A DNA stretch of 43,039 bases from a virus, in the IMG/VR virus record IMGVR_UViG_3300032271_000084, positions 1 through 43,039 of that record, one strand, 5' to 3'. Each line of letters starts with the position of its first letter. The first letter of the stretch is position 1. Both the position numbers and the translations under genes were made by a program. The notes beneath the pieces were generated by a model. It did not search any database and was not told the DNA's origin. It was given only the letters and a program-made list of their open reading frames with translations. This document shows, in pieces, positions 1-8,600 of the stretch.

Positions 1-18
1 ACTCAAGGAGAAGAACAC

Positions 19-171
19 ATGAACAACGAAACGCAACGCATCATGGAAGAACTGATGCTGATCTACGGCAGAGACTTGCAAGCCGCGACGATCACGGTGC
101 TACTCAAGGACGGCGACACAGCCTTTCGCTTTTTAACATATACCTTGCCACAAAAGGAAACGGAAAAATGA
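19..171 (+). CDS. small hypothetical protein, 50 aa
   Basis: A 50-codon frame starts at ATG 19 behind an AAGGAG ribosome binding site at 5-10 and ends in TGA inside an ATGA overlap with the next gene. The product begins MNNETQRIMEELMLIYGR and has no domain I recognise. The tight translational coupling and the strong ribosome binding site make it likely real. If the window is circular it directly follows the gene that runs off the right end, so it belongs to the rightward early operon. Function unknown. Confidence 0.65.
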   Translation: MNNETQRIMEELMLIYGRDLQAATITVLLKDGDTAFRFLTYTLPQKETEK

Positions 172-368
172 CTGACTACCTAGCTGGAGGACAGGAATTC
201 CTTTACCCATTTGCCGGTGACCCACCTGCGCCAAGAGATACGAAGGTGCTAATACTTACCCGTGGTGGTATTTGCCTAACTGGATTTTGGAACGATAGCT
301 GGTGCATGGGCTGGTTGCCTTTGCCAAAGCGCAACAAGGAAAAAGAAAATGCAAAGTATGTGGCCTAA
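168..368 (+). CDS. small hypothetical protein, 66 aa
   Basis: This gene starts in an ATGA overlap with the upstream 50-aa gene and is preceded by purine-rich AAAGGAAACGGAAAA. The 66-aa product has a central pattern, VLILTRGGICLTGFW, that suggests a small beta-rich domain. Small phage proteins with a KVLILTxGGI...G-W pattern occur in other phages without an assigned function (recollection, not a search). It overlaps the next gene by 20 bases, consistent with one operon. Function unknown. Confidence 0.6.
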   Translation: MTDYLAGGQEFLYPFAGDPPAPRDTKVLILTRGGICLTGFWNDSWCMGWLPLPKRNKEKENAKYVA

Positions 369-591
369 AAAGATACGTGAAATATTGCGAGAAGAAGAGG
401 AGGGATGTACTATTGCTGAACTTTCAGACAGGCTTCATGCTAACAAAAATTCTATTGCATCTGCTTTAGAACGTATGCCCGATGCTTACATAGACAGATG
501 GACTGAAGCAGGTCAGGGTAGACCCTATGAGGGCATTTGGTGTGCAGTTATACCACCAGAAAATTGTCCTTACCCAACCAAAAAAATGTAA
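349..591 (+). CDS. small HTH-like protein, 80 aa
   Basis: The 80-aa product starts at ATG 349; an in-frame ATG at 358 is an alternative start. Residues 4-50 read like a winged-helix/HTH unit: helix KKIREILREEEEG, then TIAELSDRLHANKNSIASALERMP, then an aromatic-rich strand region with YEGIW. This would fit a small DNA-binding regulator of the early region, but the assignment rests only on pattern. It overlaps the upstream gene and ends about 60 bases before the next one. A GCAGC-ACTCC-GCTGC hairpin follows it. Confidence 0.6.
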   Translation: MQSMWPKKIREILREEEEGCTIAELSDRLHANKNSIASALERMPDAYIDRWTEAGQGRPYEGIWCAVIPPENCPYPTKKM

Positions 592-614
592 TTTTTTAAG
601 TCTAGAATGTGCTT

Positions 615-629
615 GCAGCACTCCGCTGC
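615..629 (+). other. small hairpin in the 5' leader of the acidic-protein gene
   Basis: GCAGC (615-619) can pair with GCTGC (625-629) around a 5-base loop, 22 bases before the start codon at 651. No T run follows, so it looks like a leader or processing hairpin and not a full terminator. Similar hairpin leaders precede several other plus-strand genes in this window. Confidence 0.3.
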
Positions 630-650
630 TCTTAATCTTTGGAGAAGAAC

Positions 651-983
651 ATGCTTTTTACCGTAACAGTTGATTTGGGCACTGCTGGTTATTTTGAGTT
701 TTCTACTGAGTCTTTGTTTGAACTTGCTGAGATGGCTCAGATGCTTGGTAACAGTGACGTTCTAGATGAGGACGAAGAATGCGAGGAAGACGAAGAGTTT
801 ATTAATGTTCCCAATAACATTTCAAAATTCTTTGACGAAGAAGAAGAGTACGTTTATGACGAAAACTCTGACTGTTATTGCTGGTTTGATGAAGAGTACG
901 ACTCTTGGTATTGGCTGGACGAGGACACCGGCGAATGGCTGTTGGTTGAAGACAAAGCTAAAGACGAAGTTGAAGAAGAATAA
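651..983 (+). CDS. highly acidic small protein, 110 aa (DNA-mimic candidate)
   Basis: ATG 651 follows a GGAGAAG ribosome binding site at 641-647, so I prefer it over an upstream TTG. The product starts MLFTVTVDLGTAGYFEF, then becomes extremely rich in Asp and Glu from about residue 38. A C-terminal aromatic/acidic pattern repeats: WFDEEYDSWYWLDEDTGEW. Predicted pI is very low. Length and charge resemble DNA-mimic anti-restriction proteins such as T7 Ocr, but I see no homology to Ocr, so this is inference. It is the last gene of the rightward operon before a terminator. Other acidic phage proteins have unrelated roles. Confidence 0.75.
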   Translation: MLFTVTVDLGTAGYFEFSTESLFELAEMAQMLGNSDVLDEDEECEEDEEFINVPNNISKFFDEEEEYVYDENSDCYCWFDEEYDSWYWLDEDTGEWLLVEDKAKDEVEEE

Positions 984-1001
984 TTCAACGCTAAAAAGAA
1001 G

Positions 1002-1023
1002 AGGGGCTACGGCCCCTTTTCTT
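1002..1023 (+). terminator. intrinsic terminator at the convergence of the two operons
   Basis: AGGGGC (1002-1007), loop TACG, GCCCCT (1012-1017), followed by TTTTCTT. It sits between the last rightward gene (stop 983) and the stop codon of the leftward metallophosphoesterase gene (1022-1024). The stem is symmetrical and could slow transcription from both sides, but only the plus direction has the T run. Confidence 0.75.
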
Positions 1024-1984
1024 ATAGATGAGCAACGTCGATCACTTCGCCGCGAAACTCTACCTGACCATCTTTCCACTTGTGGACTAGCTCAGGCCAC
1101 AATAACTCTCCATCCTTGATTGTTAGTACAGCAAAACCAGAGCGATGGTTCTGTGGGTTTTCTTCGGAGTAATCAAACTGTGGGCCATCAGTCTCTGCAA
1201 GCGTCCCAGTATCCACGCCAAAACGGTTGCCAGAGTAGTCTGCAAATGGAGTGACTTTAAGCGAATGCAAATGTCCAGTAACAATGCTTTTACCAGCATT
1301 TACCGTATTGTTATGAGCTGCATGGACACCGCTCTTGTATCGATGCTTAACGATTAGGTCTTTAGTCACCCACGTACTCATACAAAATTCCCAATCAGGA
1401 AAATGATCTGATAATTTAAACCCGGGTGTCTGCACGTATTGTGGTGCATTAGCCGCCAACCGCATCTCAAATCGAGCATCATGATTTCCCATTGTGTACA
1501 GCAACTTAGCGTTGTGACGTACTTTTTTGGTCAATTCAGAGATTTCACCTAGCATTTCTTTGCAAGCGTTTAGTTCCTCAATTACGCTTGGTGTGCGAGT
1601 CCATCCAAGAGGTGGATGGCGAGAGATAGATGCACCATCAAAAGCGTCGCCATTGCAAATAACTGCCTTCGGCTGTAACTTTTCAATCGCCCACAGTAAG
1701 CCCTGAAAAGCAGTAGACCGTAACCCAGGCCAGAAGTGAGCGTCAGAAAAAACAACAACTGTTCCATTCTCAATCCCTAACTCCAGTTTTGGTTTTGGTG
1801 GCGTCCAAGTTCTAACTTCTTTGTGCGTCTCTAGAGCAATGTTGTGTCTCTTGGCAATAGCATTTCTACGTTTATAAACGGCTCTCTCTGTAGTCTCTAT
1901 AATTTTCGCTATTTTTGATGGCGACTTATGAATGTTCCAAAGTTCAATAAATTCTTCATCACTAGCAACTGATATGGCGGGCAT
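1022..1984 (-). CDS. HTH-domain plus calcineurin-like metallophosphoesterase, 320 aa
   Basis: Calcineurin-like metallophosphoesterase motifs appear in order: SDAH at 80-83, NGDAFD at 111-116, GNHDAR at 166-171, conserved His near 214, and GHLH at 237-240. These are the usual two-metal ligands. Residues about 8-45 form an HTH-like region (SPSKIAKIIETTERAVYKRR), suggesting DNA association and a possible nuclease or phosphodiesterase role; the substrate cannot be read from sequence. AAGGACTATC precedes the ATG. It is the last gene of the late leftward operon, 44 bases after the holin gene. Such HTH-phosphoesterase fusions occur in other tailed phages, usually near lysis or packaging genes. Confidence 0.85.
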   Translation of the reverse strand: MPAISVASDEEFIELWNIHKSPSKIAKIIETTERAVYKRRNAIAKRHNIALETHKEVRTWTPPKPKLELGIENGTVVVFSDAHFWPGLRSTAFQGLLWAIEKLQPKAVICNGDAFDGASISRHPPLGWTRTPSVIEELNACKEMLGEISELTKKVRHNAKLLYTMGNHDARFEMRLAANAPQYVQTPGFKLSDHFPDWEFCMSTWVTKDLIVKHRYKSGVHAAHNNTVNAGKSIVTGHLHSLKVTPFADYSGNRFGVDTGTLAETDGPQFDYSEENPQNHRSGFAVLTIKDGELLWPELVHKWKDGQVEFRGEVIDVAHL

Positions 1985-2028
1985 GATAGTCCTTAATGTA
2001 AAAACTTTTAGAACTTACCACACATTTG

Positions 2029-2523
2029 TTACGTTGTAGGCGTTGATTGGTGTAACAACGAATCTTTATTTTGACTGCTAGCACTGCTACCAAAATAAAA
2101 ACCAATAATCCCAGTCCAAGCTGTACCTAAAGAACCAAGCATGATGTCAATCTGTGGAGCGTGTTGAATCTGTCCAAACATCAAGCCAAACAAGATTCCA
2201 AAAAACCCACCAGTTACACCCATTGCAAGGATAGGGGGGATAAAAGACCGTGTGATAGATTGCATATCACGAGCAGATTTCCTGTCATCATTTGCTAGCT
2301 TGGCAAAGTCTAAGTTCATAGCTTGAGCTTGCTTTTTAAGTTCCAACTCTGCTGTCTGAATAGCAGCTACTTGTGTAGCATCTAGTTTGCCGCTACTAAT
2401 AACATTCTGCACTTCTTCAGGGGCTATTCCAAGAGCTTTAGAAACCGCTGATACAGCCATACCAGCTAGGGGGCCACCTAATGCTGTAGCAATAGTAGGA
2501 GCAAGTTGTGTTAGCCAATCCAT
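2029..2523 (-). CDS. holin, 3-TM type, 164 aa
   Basis: ATG at 2523 (product begins MDWLTQLAPTIATALGGPLAG) follows GAAGGA and lies one base past the stop of the upstream gene. A TTG 18 bases upstream is a weaker alternative. Hydrophobic segments lie near residues 6-27, 94-117 and 125-146, with a charged helical stretch between the first two. This layout matches a phage holin family of the 3-TM type. The protein would form inner-membrane lesions that release the lysozyme encoded three genes upstream. The C-terminus is short and polar. Confidence 0.75.
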   Translation of the reverse strand: MDWLTQLAPTIATALGGPLAGMAVSAVSKALGIAPEEVQNVISSGKLDATQVAAIQTAELELKKQAQAMNLDFAKLANDDRKSARDMQSITRSFIPPILAMGVTGGFFGILFGLMFGQIQHAPQIDIMLGSLGTAWTGIIGFYFGSSASSQNKDSLLHQSTPTT

Positions 2524-2524
2524 T

Positions 2525-2995
2525 TTATTTTCCTTCAACAAGAGTTAGAGTACCCCAGACAGACAACGTAATGACAAGAGCAGCAAGCATAGCAACAAGG
2601 GCTATTGTTATGACATCACTGATTTCTTTTTTACGTTTATCAGCTTTCTTTTGTAAAGCTATTTCTTCAGACTTGCGTCTAGCAACTATGTCGTTGCGCT
2701 CTTTAATGAGAGCGTGCCATACAGGAGCATTGCCACTCCATATCAACATGTCTTTAAGTTGAGTCTCTGCGTCATTTAGCTCTTTAAGGTGCATTACCGT
2801 TTGGAATGCTTTAGATGTATCTGATTGACTAAAAACTTTAGGTTCGGCTGCTATCTTGGCAATTTGATCTTTAGCATCAAAGAACCTCATCATGTCACCA
2901 ACAATGCCGTTGACATCTTTGCCCATCTTAATAAGTTCTTGTGCCCCAGCTATTGCTGCTTTGGCAGTTGCGAATAGCGTTATGGGGTCTAACAT
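2525..2995 (-). CDS. C-terminally membrane-anchored protein of the lysis block, 156 aa
   Basis: The product begins MLDPITLFATAKAAIAGAQELIKMGKD and has a long helical, charged middle (about residues 60-125, probable coiled coil). It ends with one transmembrane segment at about 127-151 and a short tail. I recall proteins with this start next to lysozyme genes in other phages, without a proven function. Position between the secreted 50-aa protein and the holin suggests a lysis role, for example an inner-membrane spanin-like part. However, classic Rz-type spanins carry their membrane segment at the N-terminus, so this remains unassigned. Confidence 0.65.
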   Translation of the reverse strand: MLDPITLFATAKAAIAGAQELIKMGKDVNGIVGDMMRFFDAKDQIAKIAAEPKVFSQSDTSKAFQTVMHLKELNDAETQLKDMLIWSGNAPVWHALIKERNDIVARRKSEEIALQKKADKRKKEISDVITIALVAMLAALVITLSVWGTLTLVEGK

Positions 2996-2996
2996 A

Positions 2997-3149
2997 TTAA
3001 TCCTTACGTCTCCATTCTAGACAATACACCTTGCGTTTATATACATCTCCTGTCCAACCCCACGTTCTGCACTCGTACTTGTGTTTTTCTTCAGCACAAT
3101 CTGCGTGCAAAGATAAAATAAAAACAACAAGTAAAAGCAGTCTAATCAC
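2997..3149 (-). CDS. small secreted Cys-rich protein in the lysis block, 50 aa, GTG start
   Basis: A 50-codon frame starts with GTG at 3149, three bases after the lysozyme stop, and ends one base before the next ATG. The N-terminus (MIRLLLLVVFILSLHA) is a clear signal peptide with a likely signal peptidase I site after LHA. The mature part has three Cys and an aromatic stretch, WGWTGDVYKRKVYCLEW. There is no strong ribosome binding site, so translation may be coupled to the lysozyme gene. It could be a small periplasmic lysis accessory. It is not a standard lipobox protein, because Asp precedes the first Cys. I recall similar WTGDVY small proteins in other phages. Confidence 0.62.
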   Translation of the reverse strand: MIRLLLLVVFILSLHADCAEEKHKYECRTWGWTGDVYKRKVYCLEWRRKD

Positions 3150-3152
3150 ACA

Positions 3153-3611
3153 TTAGCTGCTGGTTGTGTCTGGAGTCAGAAATAACTTTTGTTCTGCTAG
3201 TCTGCGGTTACGTAGACCAGCATTAGGAACACCACCTACCTTGTCCCAACGAAGAAACTGTTCAGCAGCACCTTGCACATCACCAGCATTTAACATGCGA
3301 AGCAAAGTAGAACTGCTAAAAGCACCTATGCCTACGTTGTAAGCAAAGATAACAAGAGCATCAAACTGATTCTGAATGATGATGCTAGTAACACCGTTGT
3401 TTACAGCACCAACAGTCCTTCCAACATCACCACTCAGAAGCTCAGTAGCTTTAAGGGTAGTGATGACATCACCACTACCACCCACACCATCACCGGGAAC
3501 AATGAGGTGTCCGTATCCAACAGTCATCTTACCACCAGAGTCGGCGTAAGGCTTAGCACGAAAGCCTTCTAAAGTTTTAAGCAATTCTAAACCATTGTCA
3601 GAGAATTTCAT
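3153..3611 (-). CDS. endolysin: T4-type lysozyme (muramidase, GH24), 152 aa
   Basis: The catalytic triad pattern of T4-type lysozymes is visible: Glu15 in LLKTLEGFRAKPY, Asp24 in YADSGG, and Thr30 in MTVGYGH, with spacing equal to T4 E11-D20-T26. Downstream QFDALVIFAYNVG and GLRNRRLAEQKLF are typical of the C-lobe. There is no obvious signal or signal-anchor sequence, so export should depend on the holin. The enzyme cleaves the MurNAc-GlcNAc bond of peptidoglycan at lysis. It is followed directly by the small secreted protein, the membrane protein and the holin. Confidence 0.93.
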   Translation of the reverse strand: MKFSDNGLELLKTLEGFRAKPYADSGGKMTVGYGHLIVPGDGVGGSGDVITTLKATELLSGDVGRTVGAVNNGVTSIIIQNQFDALVIFAYNVGIGAFSSSTLLRMLNAGDVQGAAEQFLRWDKVGGVPNAGLRNRRLAEQKLFLTPDTTSS

Positions 3612-3614
3612 TTG

Positions 3615-4334
3615 TTATTCCAGTAGTAGGATGTTATTAGGAGCAGATTGCATAATGACCCAGTTTGTACCATCAGACACCATTGTTGCCCAGTTACCAA
3701 CCACAGCTAACAGTATGGCAGTACCAGCAGTTGTGCTATCAATTGGAACAATGTTTGATGACGCTGAATTTACTAACTGCGGCTGCATGTTTTTTACAGT
3801 GATTGACCGTCCAACCCAAGAAGAAGCAGCAGGGAATGTTAAGGTTAAAGCTGACCCAGATTTGTTGTTAATAATCCAAGTATCACCGTTAGCAATTGTA
3901 TAGTCTGCTGTCTTGGTCAATACAGTAGACACAGAAGTATACGGAAGCGGGGGAATGTCATTAGCAACAAGAGCACGAAACGTAGGAGCACCAGTACTAC
4001 CAGAAGCAGGGCCAGCAAACACATAGTTAATGTGAGCACTGTTAACTCCTGTACCTCCGTAACTAGTTTCTAATGGAGCACCAAGAATAATTGAAGTAAA
4101 GCTACCTGTAGAAGGTACGTCTGATCCAATACGAGTGTTGTCTACTGTACTGTTTGTTATAGCTATGCCATTAAAATTAATGCCGCTTACAGACCCACCC
4201 GTAATAGCTACGTTGTGAGCATCTTGAGTTGCTAACGTACCAAAGACTTTATCACTGAGTCTTTGAAACCAGTCTCTCCAGACAAAGCTTTCCCCAATCT
4301 TATCTTGAGGAATAGGGGTAGTTAATTTAGCCAT
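3615..4334 (-). CDS. tail fibre-like virion protein, 239 aa
   Basis: The N-terminal part (IPQDKIGESFVWRDWFQRLSDKVFGTL) resembles virion-attachment segments of podovirus fibre proteins. The middle is rich in Gly, Ser and Thr with short beta repeats (SYGGTGVNSAHINYVFAGPASGSTGAPTFRAL), as in fibre shafts. The C-terminal part (ANGDTWIINNKSGSALTLTFPAASSWVGRSITVKN) looks like a small beta-sandwich tip. I infer an accessory fibre or receptor-contact protein. It overlaps by one base the stop of the PurD-like gene and is separated from the main fibre cluster by the tail-hub and ejection genes. Confidence 0.6.
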   Translation of the reverse strand: MAKLTTPIPQDKIGESFVWRDWFQRLSDKVFGTLATQDAHNVAITGGSVSGINFNGIAITNSTVDNTRIGSDVPSTGSFTSIILGAPLETSYGGTGVNSAHINYVFAGPASGSTGAPTFRALVANDIPPLPYTSVSTVLTKTADYTIANGDTWIINNKSGSALTLTFPAASSWVGRSITVKNMQPQLVNSASSNIVPIDSTTAGTAILLAVVGNWATMVSDGTNWVIMQSAPNNILLLE

Positions 4335-5662
4335 TACCTGTATTTCTTATTAGAGTACCCCATTTGTTTTAACTCTGGAAGCTGTTTCTCAAGTCTGCAT
4401 CCAATGTCAATGCGGTAGCCAATGCTATTGGGAATGTTAATTTTTTTCTTGACAGTGCCATAGCAATGCTCACGAGCTTCTTCAACAGTCTCACCTGTAC
4501 CAGTAACAATACACACGTAGTTACCAGCAGTAACAAACTGTTCTTCGTTAAGCTTAACCTTGCCACTAACCATAGCAGGAGCTTTAGCACACATAACTTC
4601 AGCCAAATGAACGTTCTTAATAACATCCTCTTTGGTCAAATCAAACATAGGGTAGCCAGCAGACTCTTTCTTAGTAGTTCCCTTGTCAAAGGGGTACGGA
4701 GGCATAGAGATAACAACACCACAAGCAATGTCTTCGCTTACTTTTAAAGTGTCTTTACCGTCTAACAAGTCAAGCATCCACTGAGCTGGATCACCTTTGT
4801 GAAGAGCTTGTTGGATCATAAATAGGGGCCATCCCGGACGCATAGTGAACTCTAGGGGCCAAGGTATGCCTTTGTCATCAACAATGCAGTTAACGTCAAT
4901 GTATCCTGTGTACCGTAGACCCATTAGATAACCCTCTAAGGGTTTCAAAACTTTGTCTGCAAGCAAAGAGTCCTGCACATAATAAAGAATGGTTCCTTCT
5001 TCACCTGTAGACACACCAAGATCGCCAGCTAACAGCTTCTTAAACTCGTGGTTAATACACAGATGTTTAGAGAAACCAGAAGAACCAAACCAACCACCAA
5101 CTGCAATTTCAATGCCACCGTGGAACTCTTGAAGAATAAAAGAGCCTTTGTAAGCATTACTTTTCTTCCACTTCTGAAGCATAAACACCATGTCGGCAGG
5201 GGACTTAGAAACATAGCTAAGAGCCTTGTCACCGTCGCCTAGTGGCTTAGATACGTACCGCTTGTTGTTCTTAATAACAAAAGAAATAGCCTCATCGTAG
5301 CTTTTAAATTCTGTAGAGGGAATAACCGGGATACCAGCACGCTCAAATATTTCTGCACCGTGTTGCCGGTCTTGTTCCCAACGGTTAGTGTCAATGCTAG
5401 GCCCAATAATAGGGTAGCCTTTATCCCGGTAGCGTTCTAGTTGGTGAATGTAGTACGTGTTGTCTGTACAAAAGATTAGGTCAGCCCAGTTCATGTGGGG
5501 TTCCCACTCAGGTACACGAGTAAGCAACCCACCATCACCTACCATAGAACGAGAGCCGTCTTTGTTGTTACGGATGTAAGCTTTAACAGTGTGACCATAC
5601 GCCATACAACGCATAGCAAAATCTAGGCATACACCACCAGCATCTATTAGTAGGATTTTCAT
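4334..5662 (-). CDS. PurD-like ATP-grasp enzyme (phosphoribosylamine-glycine ligase homologue), 442 aa
   Basis: Full-length resemblance to PurD (GARS; about 430 aa), which joins phosphoribosylamine and glycine using ATP. The N-domain begins MKILLIDAGG but lacks the usual GGREH. IIGPSIDTNRWEQDRQHGAEIFERAGIPVIP (88-115) matches the linker before the ATP-grasp fold. ATP-grasp marks are K139 (SKP), LQEF at 177-180 and E185; the metal region near 254-275 reads YIDVN...LEFTMRPG, where PurD usually has EFN. The C-domain (VCIVTGTGETVEEA...IGYRIDIGCR) is strongly PurD-like. Its place among tail and ejection genes is odd for purine synthesis. It may instead be a repurposed ligase acting on another substrate. 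Confidence 0.8.
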   Translation of the reverse strand: MKILLIDAGGVCLDFAMRCMAYGHTVKAYIRNNKDGSRSMVGDGGLLTRVPEWEPHMNWADLIFCTDNTYYIHQLERYRDKGYPIIGPSIDTNRWEQDRQHGAEIFERAGIPVIPSTEFKSYDEAISFVIKNNKRYVSKPLGDGDKALSYVSKSPADMVFMLQKWKKSNAYKGSFILQEFHGGIEIAVGGWFGSSGFSKHLCINHEFKKLLAGDLGVSTGEEGTILYYVQDSLLADKVLKPLEGYLMGLRYTGYIDVNCIVDDKGIPWPLEFTMRPGWPLFMIQQALHKGDPAQWMLDLLDGKDTLKVSEDIACGVVISMPPYPFDKGTTKKESAGYPMFDLTKEDVIKNVHLAEVMCAKAPAMVSGKVKLNEEQFVTAGNYVCIVTGTGETVEEAREHCYGTVKKKINIPNSIGYRIDIGCRLEKQLPELKQMGYSNKKYR

Positions 5663-8600
5663 TGTTGTTTAGCCCGTTGTTTTTCAAGGTTCTTACGCTG
5701 TGTTTCTAGAGACCGTTTTTCTTGAGCATGTTTACTAGTGTAGTCTTTACGACCAGCTTTTATTTCTTTATCCCGGTATTCCCAAGCATTCTCTTTAGTA
5801 CGCAACTCACGTTCAGCACGAGCTAATTTCTTTTGTTCTGGTGTGCTACCGTACATAGGGAAACCTGCTGTTCCTAGTAACGCACGTTTAAGACCTTCTC
5901 CTTCTGGAGCACTCATAGAAGCTTGTGCTTGAAAAGGTATTGCAGACTGAGCAATAACCTTAGCTCGGCTTAAGTAAGCATCTGTTGTTGCATTACCCGT
6001 TATGTTCTCAGGAACAATCTTTTGGGCTTGAGGACTTGCGTACTCAGTACCAGCCAAACCTACCCACAAAGCTTTAGGAATAAACCCTAGTTTACTAGCA
6101 AATGTTTTATCTGGATCAGCAATCCAATGGTACGGTTCCATAGCGTGTTTCATAGCTTGCATAGACGTACCATCAGGCCACTCAATACGAGTTGGGTCTT
6201 TGTTTTCCCACACAGGACGATTAGCGGTCATCATGTTAATGCCGTTAATTAGTGTGAGGTAAGTCAGAGCAGTTTTAAACTGGTACAACCTAGCATAGTC
6301 AGCCTTAGTTGTAGGAGCCATCATTCCCTTAATGCCTTCTACTGGTTGCCACTTAGTAGGATTAAGGTCTTTGGGAAGAGCAGAAGTAAACGCACGCAGT
6401 GTAGACAACGTCCAATCAGGAGCAAACAAAGCAACTTGCAATGCACGACGACCTTCAGGACTGTATGTAGACATAGCTATACGTTTAGCAAACTCATTTT
6501 GAGTCTGCGTAGCAGCATCAAACCAATTCAATCCACCAAAGCTATTGTTTACAAACCCAGCAATTTCTTTACGTTGTTGTGCTTCATCAAAAGGTTTACC
6601 GTCTCTAGCAGCTTGTATACGAGCTTTATCAAGATAGGCATCAGCAACCATAATCTTGCCACCAGTATGCAAGTAATCCCATGTGTACTTGTCAAATATG
6701 CCTAGGGTGTATTTTTCAACAGTAGACAAAGACTTCTCAAGTACACGAGTCTTAGGGCCGTACTTACCAATCATAGAATCAGCAAACTTACCAACAGAAC
6801 TAAGAACACCTTGAGATACATCTTCAGGTGCTTCAAGTTGCAAACCAGATTCTCTAATCCACTTATCTACGTTCTCACCAACACCACCTTTGCGGTATTG
6901 TTCAACAGCTTTAGATATAGCAGACAACTTTAAGTCTCTACCTGTAGCGGCTCTAACACCTCTCTCAACTAGAGGAAGAACAATAGCTTCTTTAATGGGA
7001 GTCCAGATTGGAATCTGAGCACTAGACATAACTTCCATCATGGATTTAGCATGGAAGAAACTACCAATAACGTTTATACGTTTGGTAACTTGGGAAATCA
7101 TCCCAAGAGCTTTCATCAAATCTTTAGGCCCAGCATCAAACACAAACTTCAAAGCAGGCTCTAAATCAGGGTGTACAGCTTCACCAGAAAACTGTGCGCT
7201 CTCAATAGGTTTCCAACCGTAAGGTATTGGATTGTCTTTGTTAACTTCCCGGATTAAAGACTCACCGTTAACGTTACGAACTTGTTTTAGGCTAGCAACA
7301 AGATTTTTGTTTTCAATAGCCTTCTCAACAGACATAGCATAGTCGTGATAAATCTCAGCCAAGTTGTCTGTCTTAAGTTTAAAACGATAGTTTTCACCAT
7401 TGTCAGCTAACCAAGCATTGATACCATCAATGTGTGCTACTAGGTCTTCACGAGTCTTAAGAACACGTTCTTTACCGTATTTAGTAGTAGTCTTAACGCC
7501 TTCACCTTTAGCACCACCCATGCCAAAGATGTCATTCATAAACTCTTTAAGAGCAGTAGGAGGTGCAGCACCCTCAGAGACAACGTTACGAGCTACGTAG
7601 TCTTCATGCCAACCATTAATAACACCAGCATCTAAAGCTTTCTTACCAAGAGAGTCCATCAAAGCACGGAACTTAGTAGCAATCTCTTTAGCTTTACCAG
7701 TCAAGGTTACACCCTTGTCTATGTCATAAGTAAGTTTATTGAGATCAACTTCATTACCTGCCATGTCTAGCAAGTCTTTAGTGTTGTTACTAGTAATACG
7801 TTCGTTAGCAGCTTTGTTACGCAGGTTAATGCCTACAAACTTTTCTGTTTCAGCAATAGGTGTTTTCCAAGTCTTTTGATATTCTTTGTAGCCTTCAAAA
7901 AACTCAATGGCTTTAGTCTCACCATGTTTCTCGTAAATCTCTTGAGCAATCTCATTGAATTCTTGTTGACTCTTAACGTCACGAGGATCAGTCTTAGTAC
8001 GGTCAACAGCAGGCTCGGCAGGCTTAGTCTCAGCAGCAGGTTCTGTAGCTTTAGGTTCTGTTGTAGATTTGTTCCACTCAATAATGGGTTCTTCCATTTT
8101 TCCAGAGTAGTACTCAGCATTAGATTTTTTAAGACGAGCAGGATCAATCTCTACAACTTTGTATTTGCCTTTTGGAATTACAACTGGCTCTGTAGTATTA
8201 ACAGCCCATTCTTCTCTGTTTTCTCTGCTAAGGCTTTTAACCGCATCAGAAGAAATTTCAATTGAAACAGGTTTTAATTTATCAAGTGCTTCTGGGTCGT
8301 CTATTAATTCGTCAGACTGCTTGGTAACACTGTCTCCTGCATAACGATCAGACACACGAGAGTCGTGGCTAAAAGAAACGCTATTAGTTTTTCCACTAAA
8401 GTTAGAAGAAGGACGAAGTATTAAATTGCCAGCAGAATCTATTTGAACGTTTTGAGAAGATGTTCCGTGGTAAATAGTTTTAGGAGCAACAGTGTCGTCT
8501 AACGTAGCCGCACGAAATTCTGTAGCGGGTTCACCAGTAGCCTTAGCTTTCTTTTCAGCAAGAGTTTGGAGAGCAGCTTTGTTAGTCTGGTTTTCGTATT

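Noticed and set aside
766-1119. 117-codon frame overlapping the acidic-protein gene and the terminator
   Set aside because: It is the +1 frame of the Asp/Glu-rich gene, gives a Lys/Thr-rich product and runs through the terminator.
7876-8265. Long plus-strand open frames under the 1401-aa ejection gene
   Set aside because: They are antisense shadows with low-complexity Leu/Ser/Phe products and no ribosome binding sites, opposite a clearly coding minus frame.
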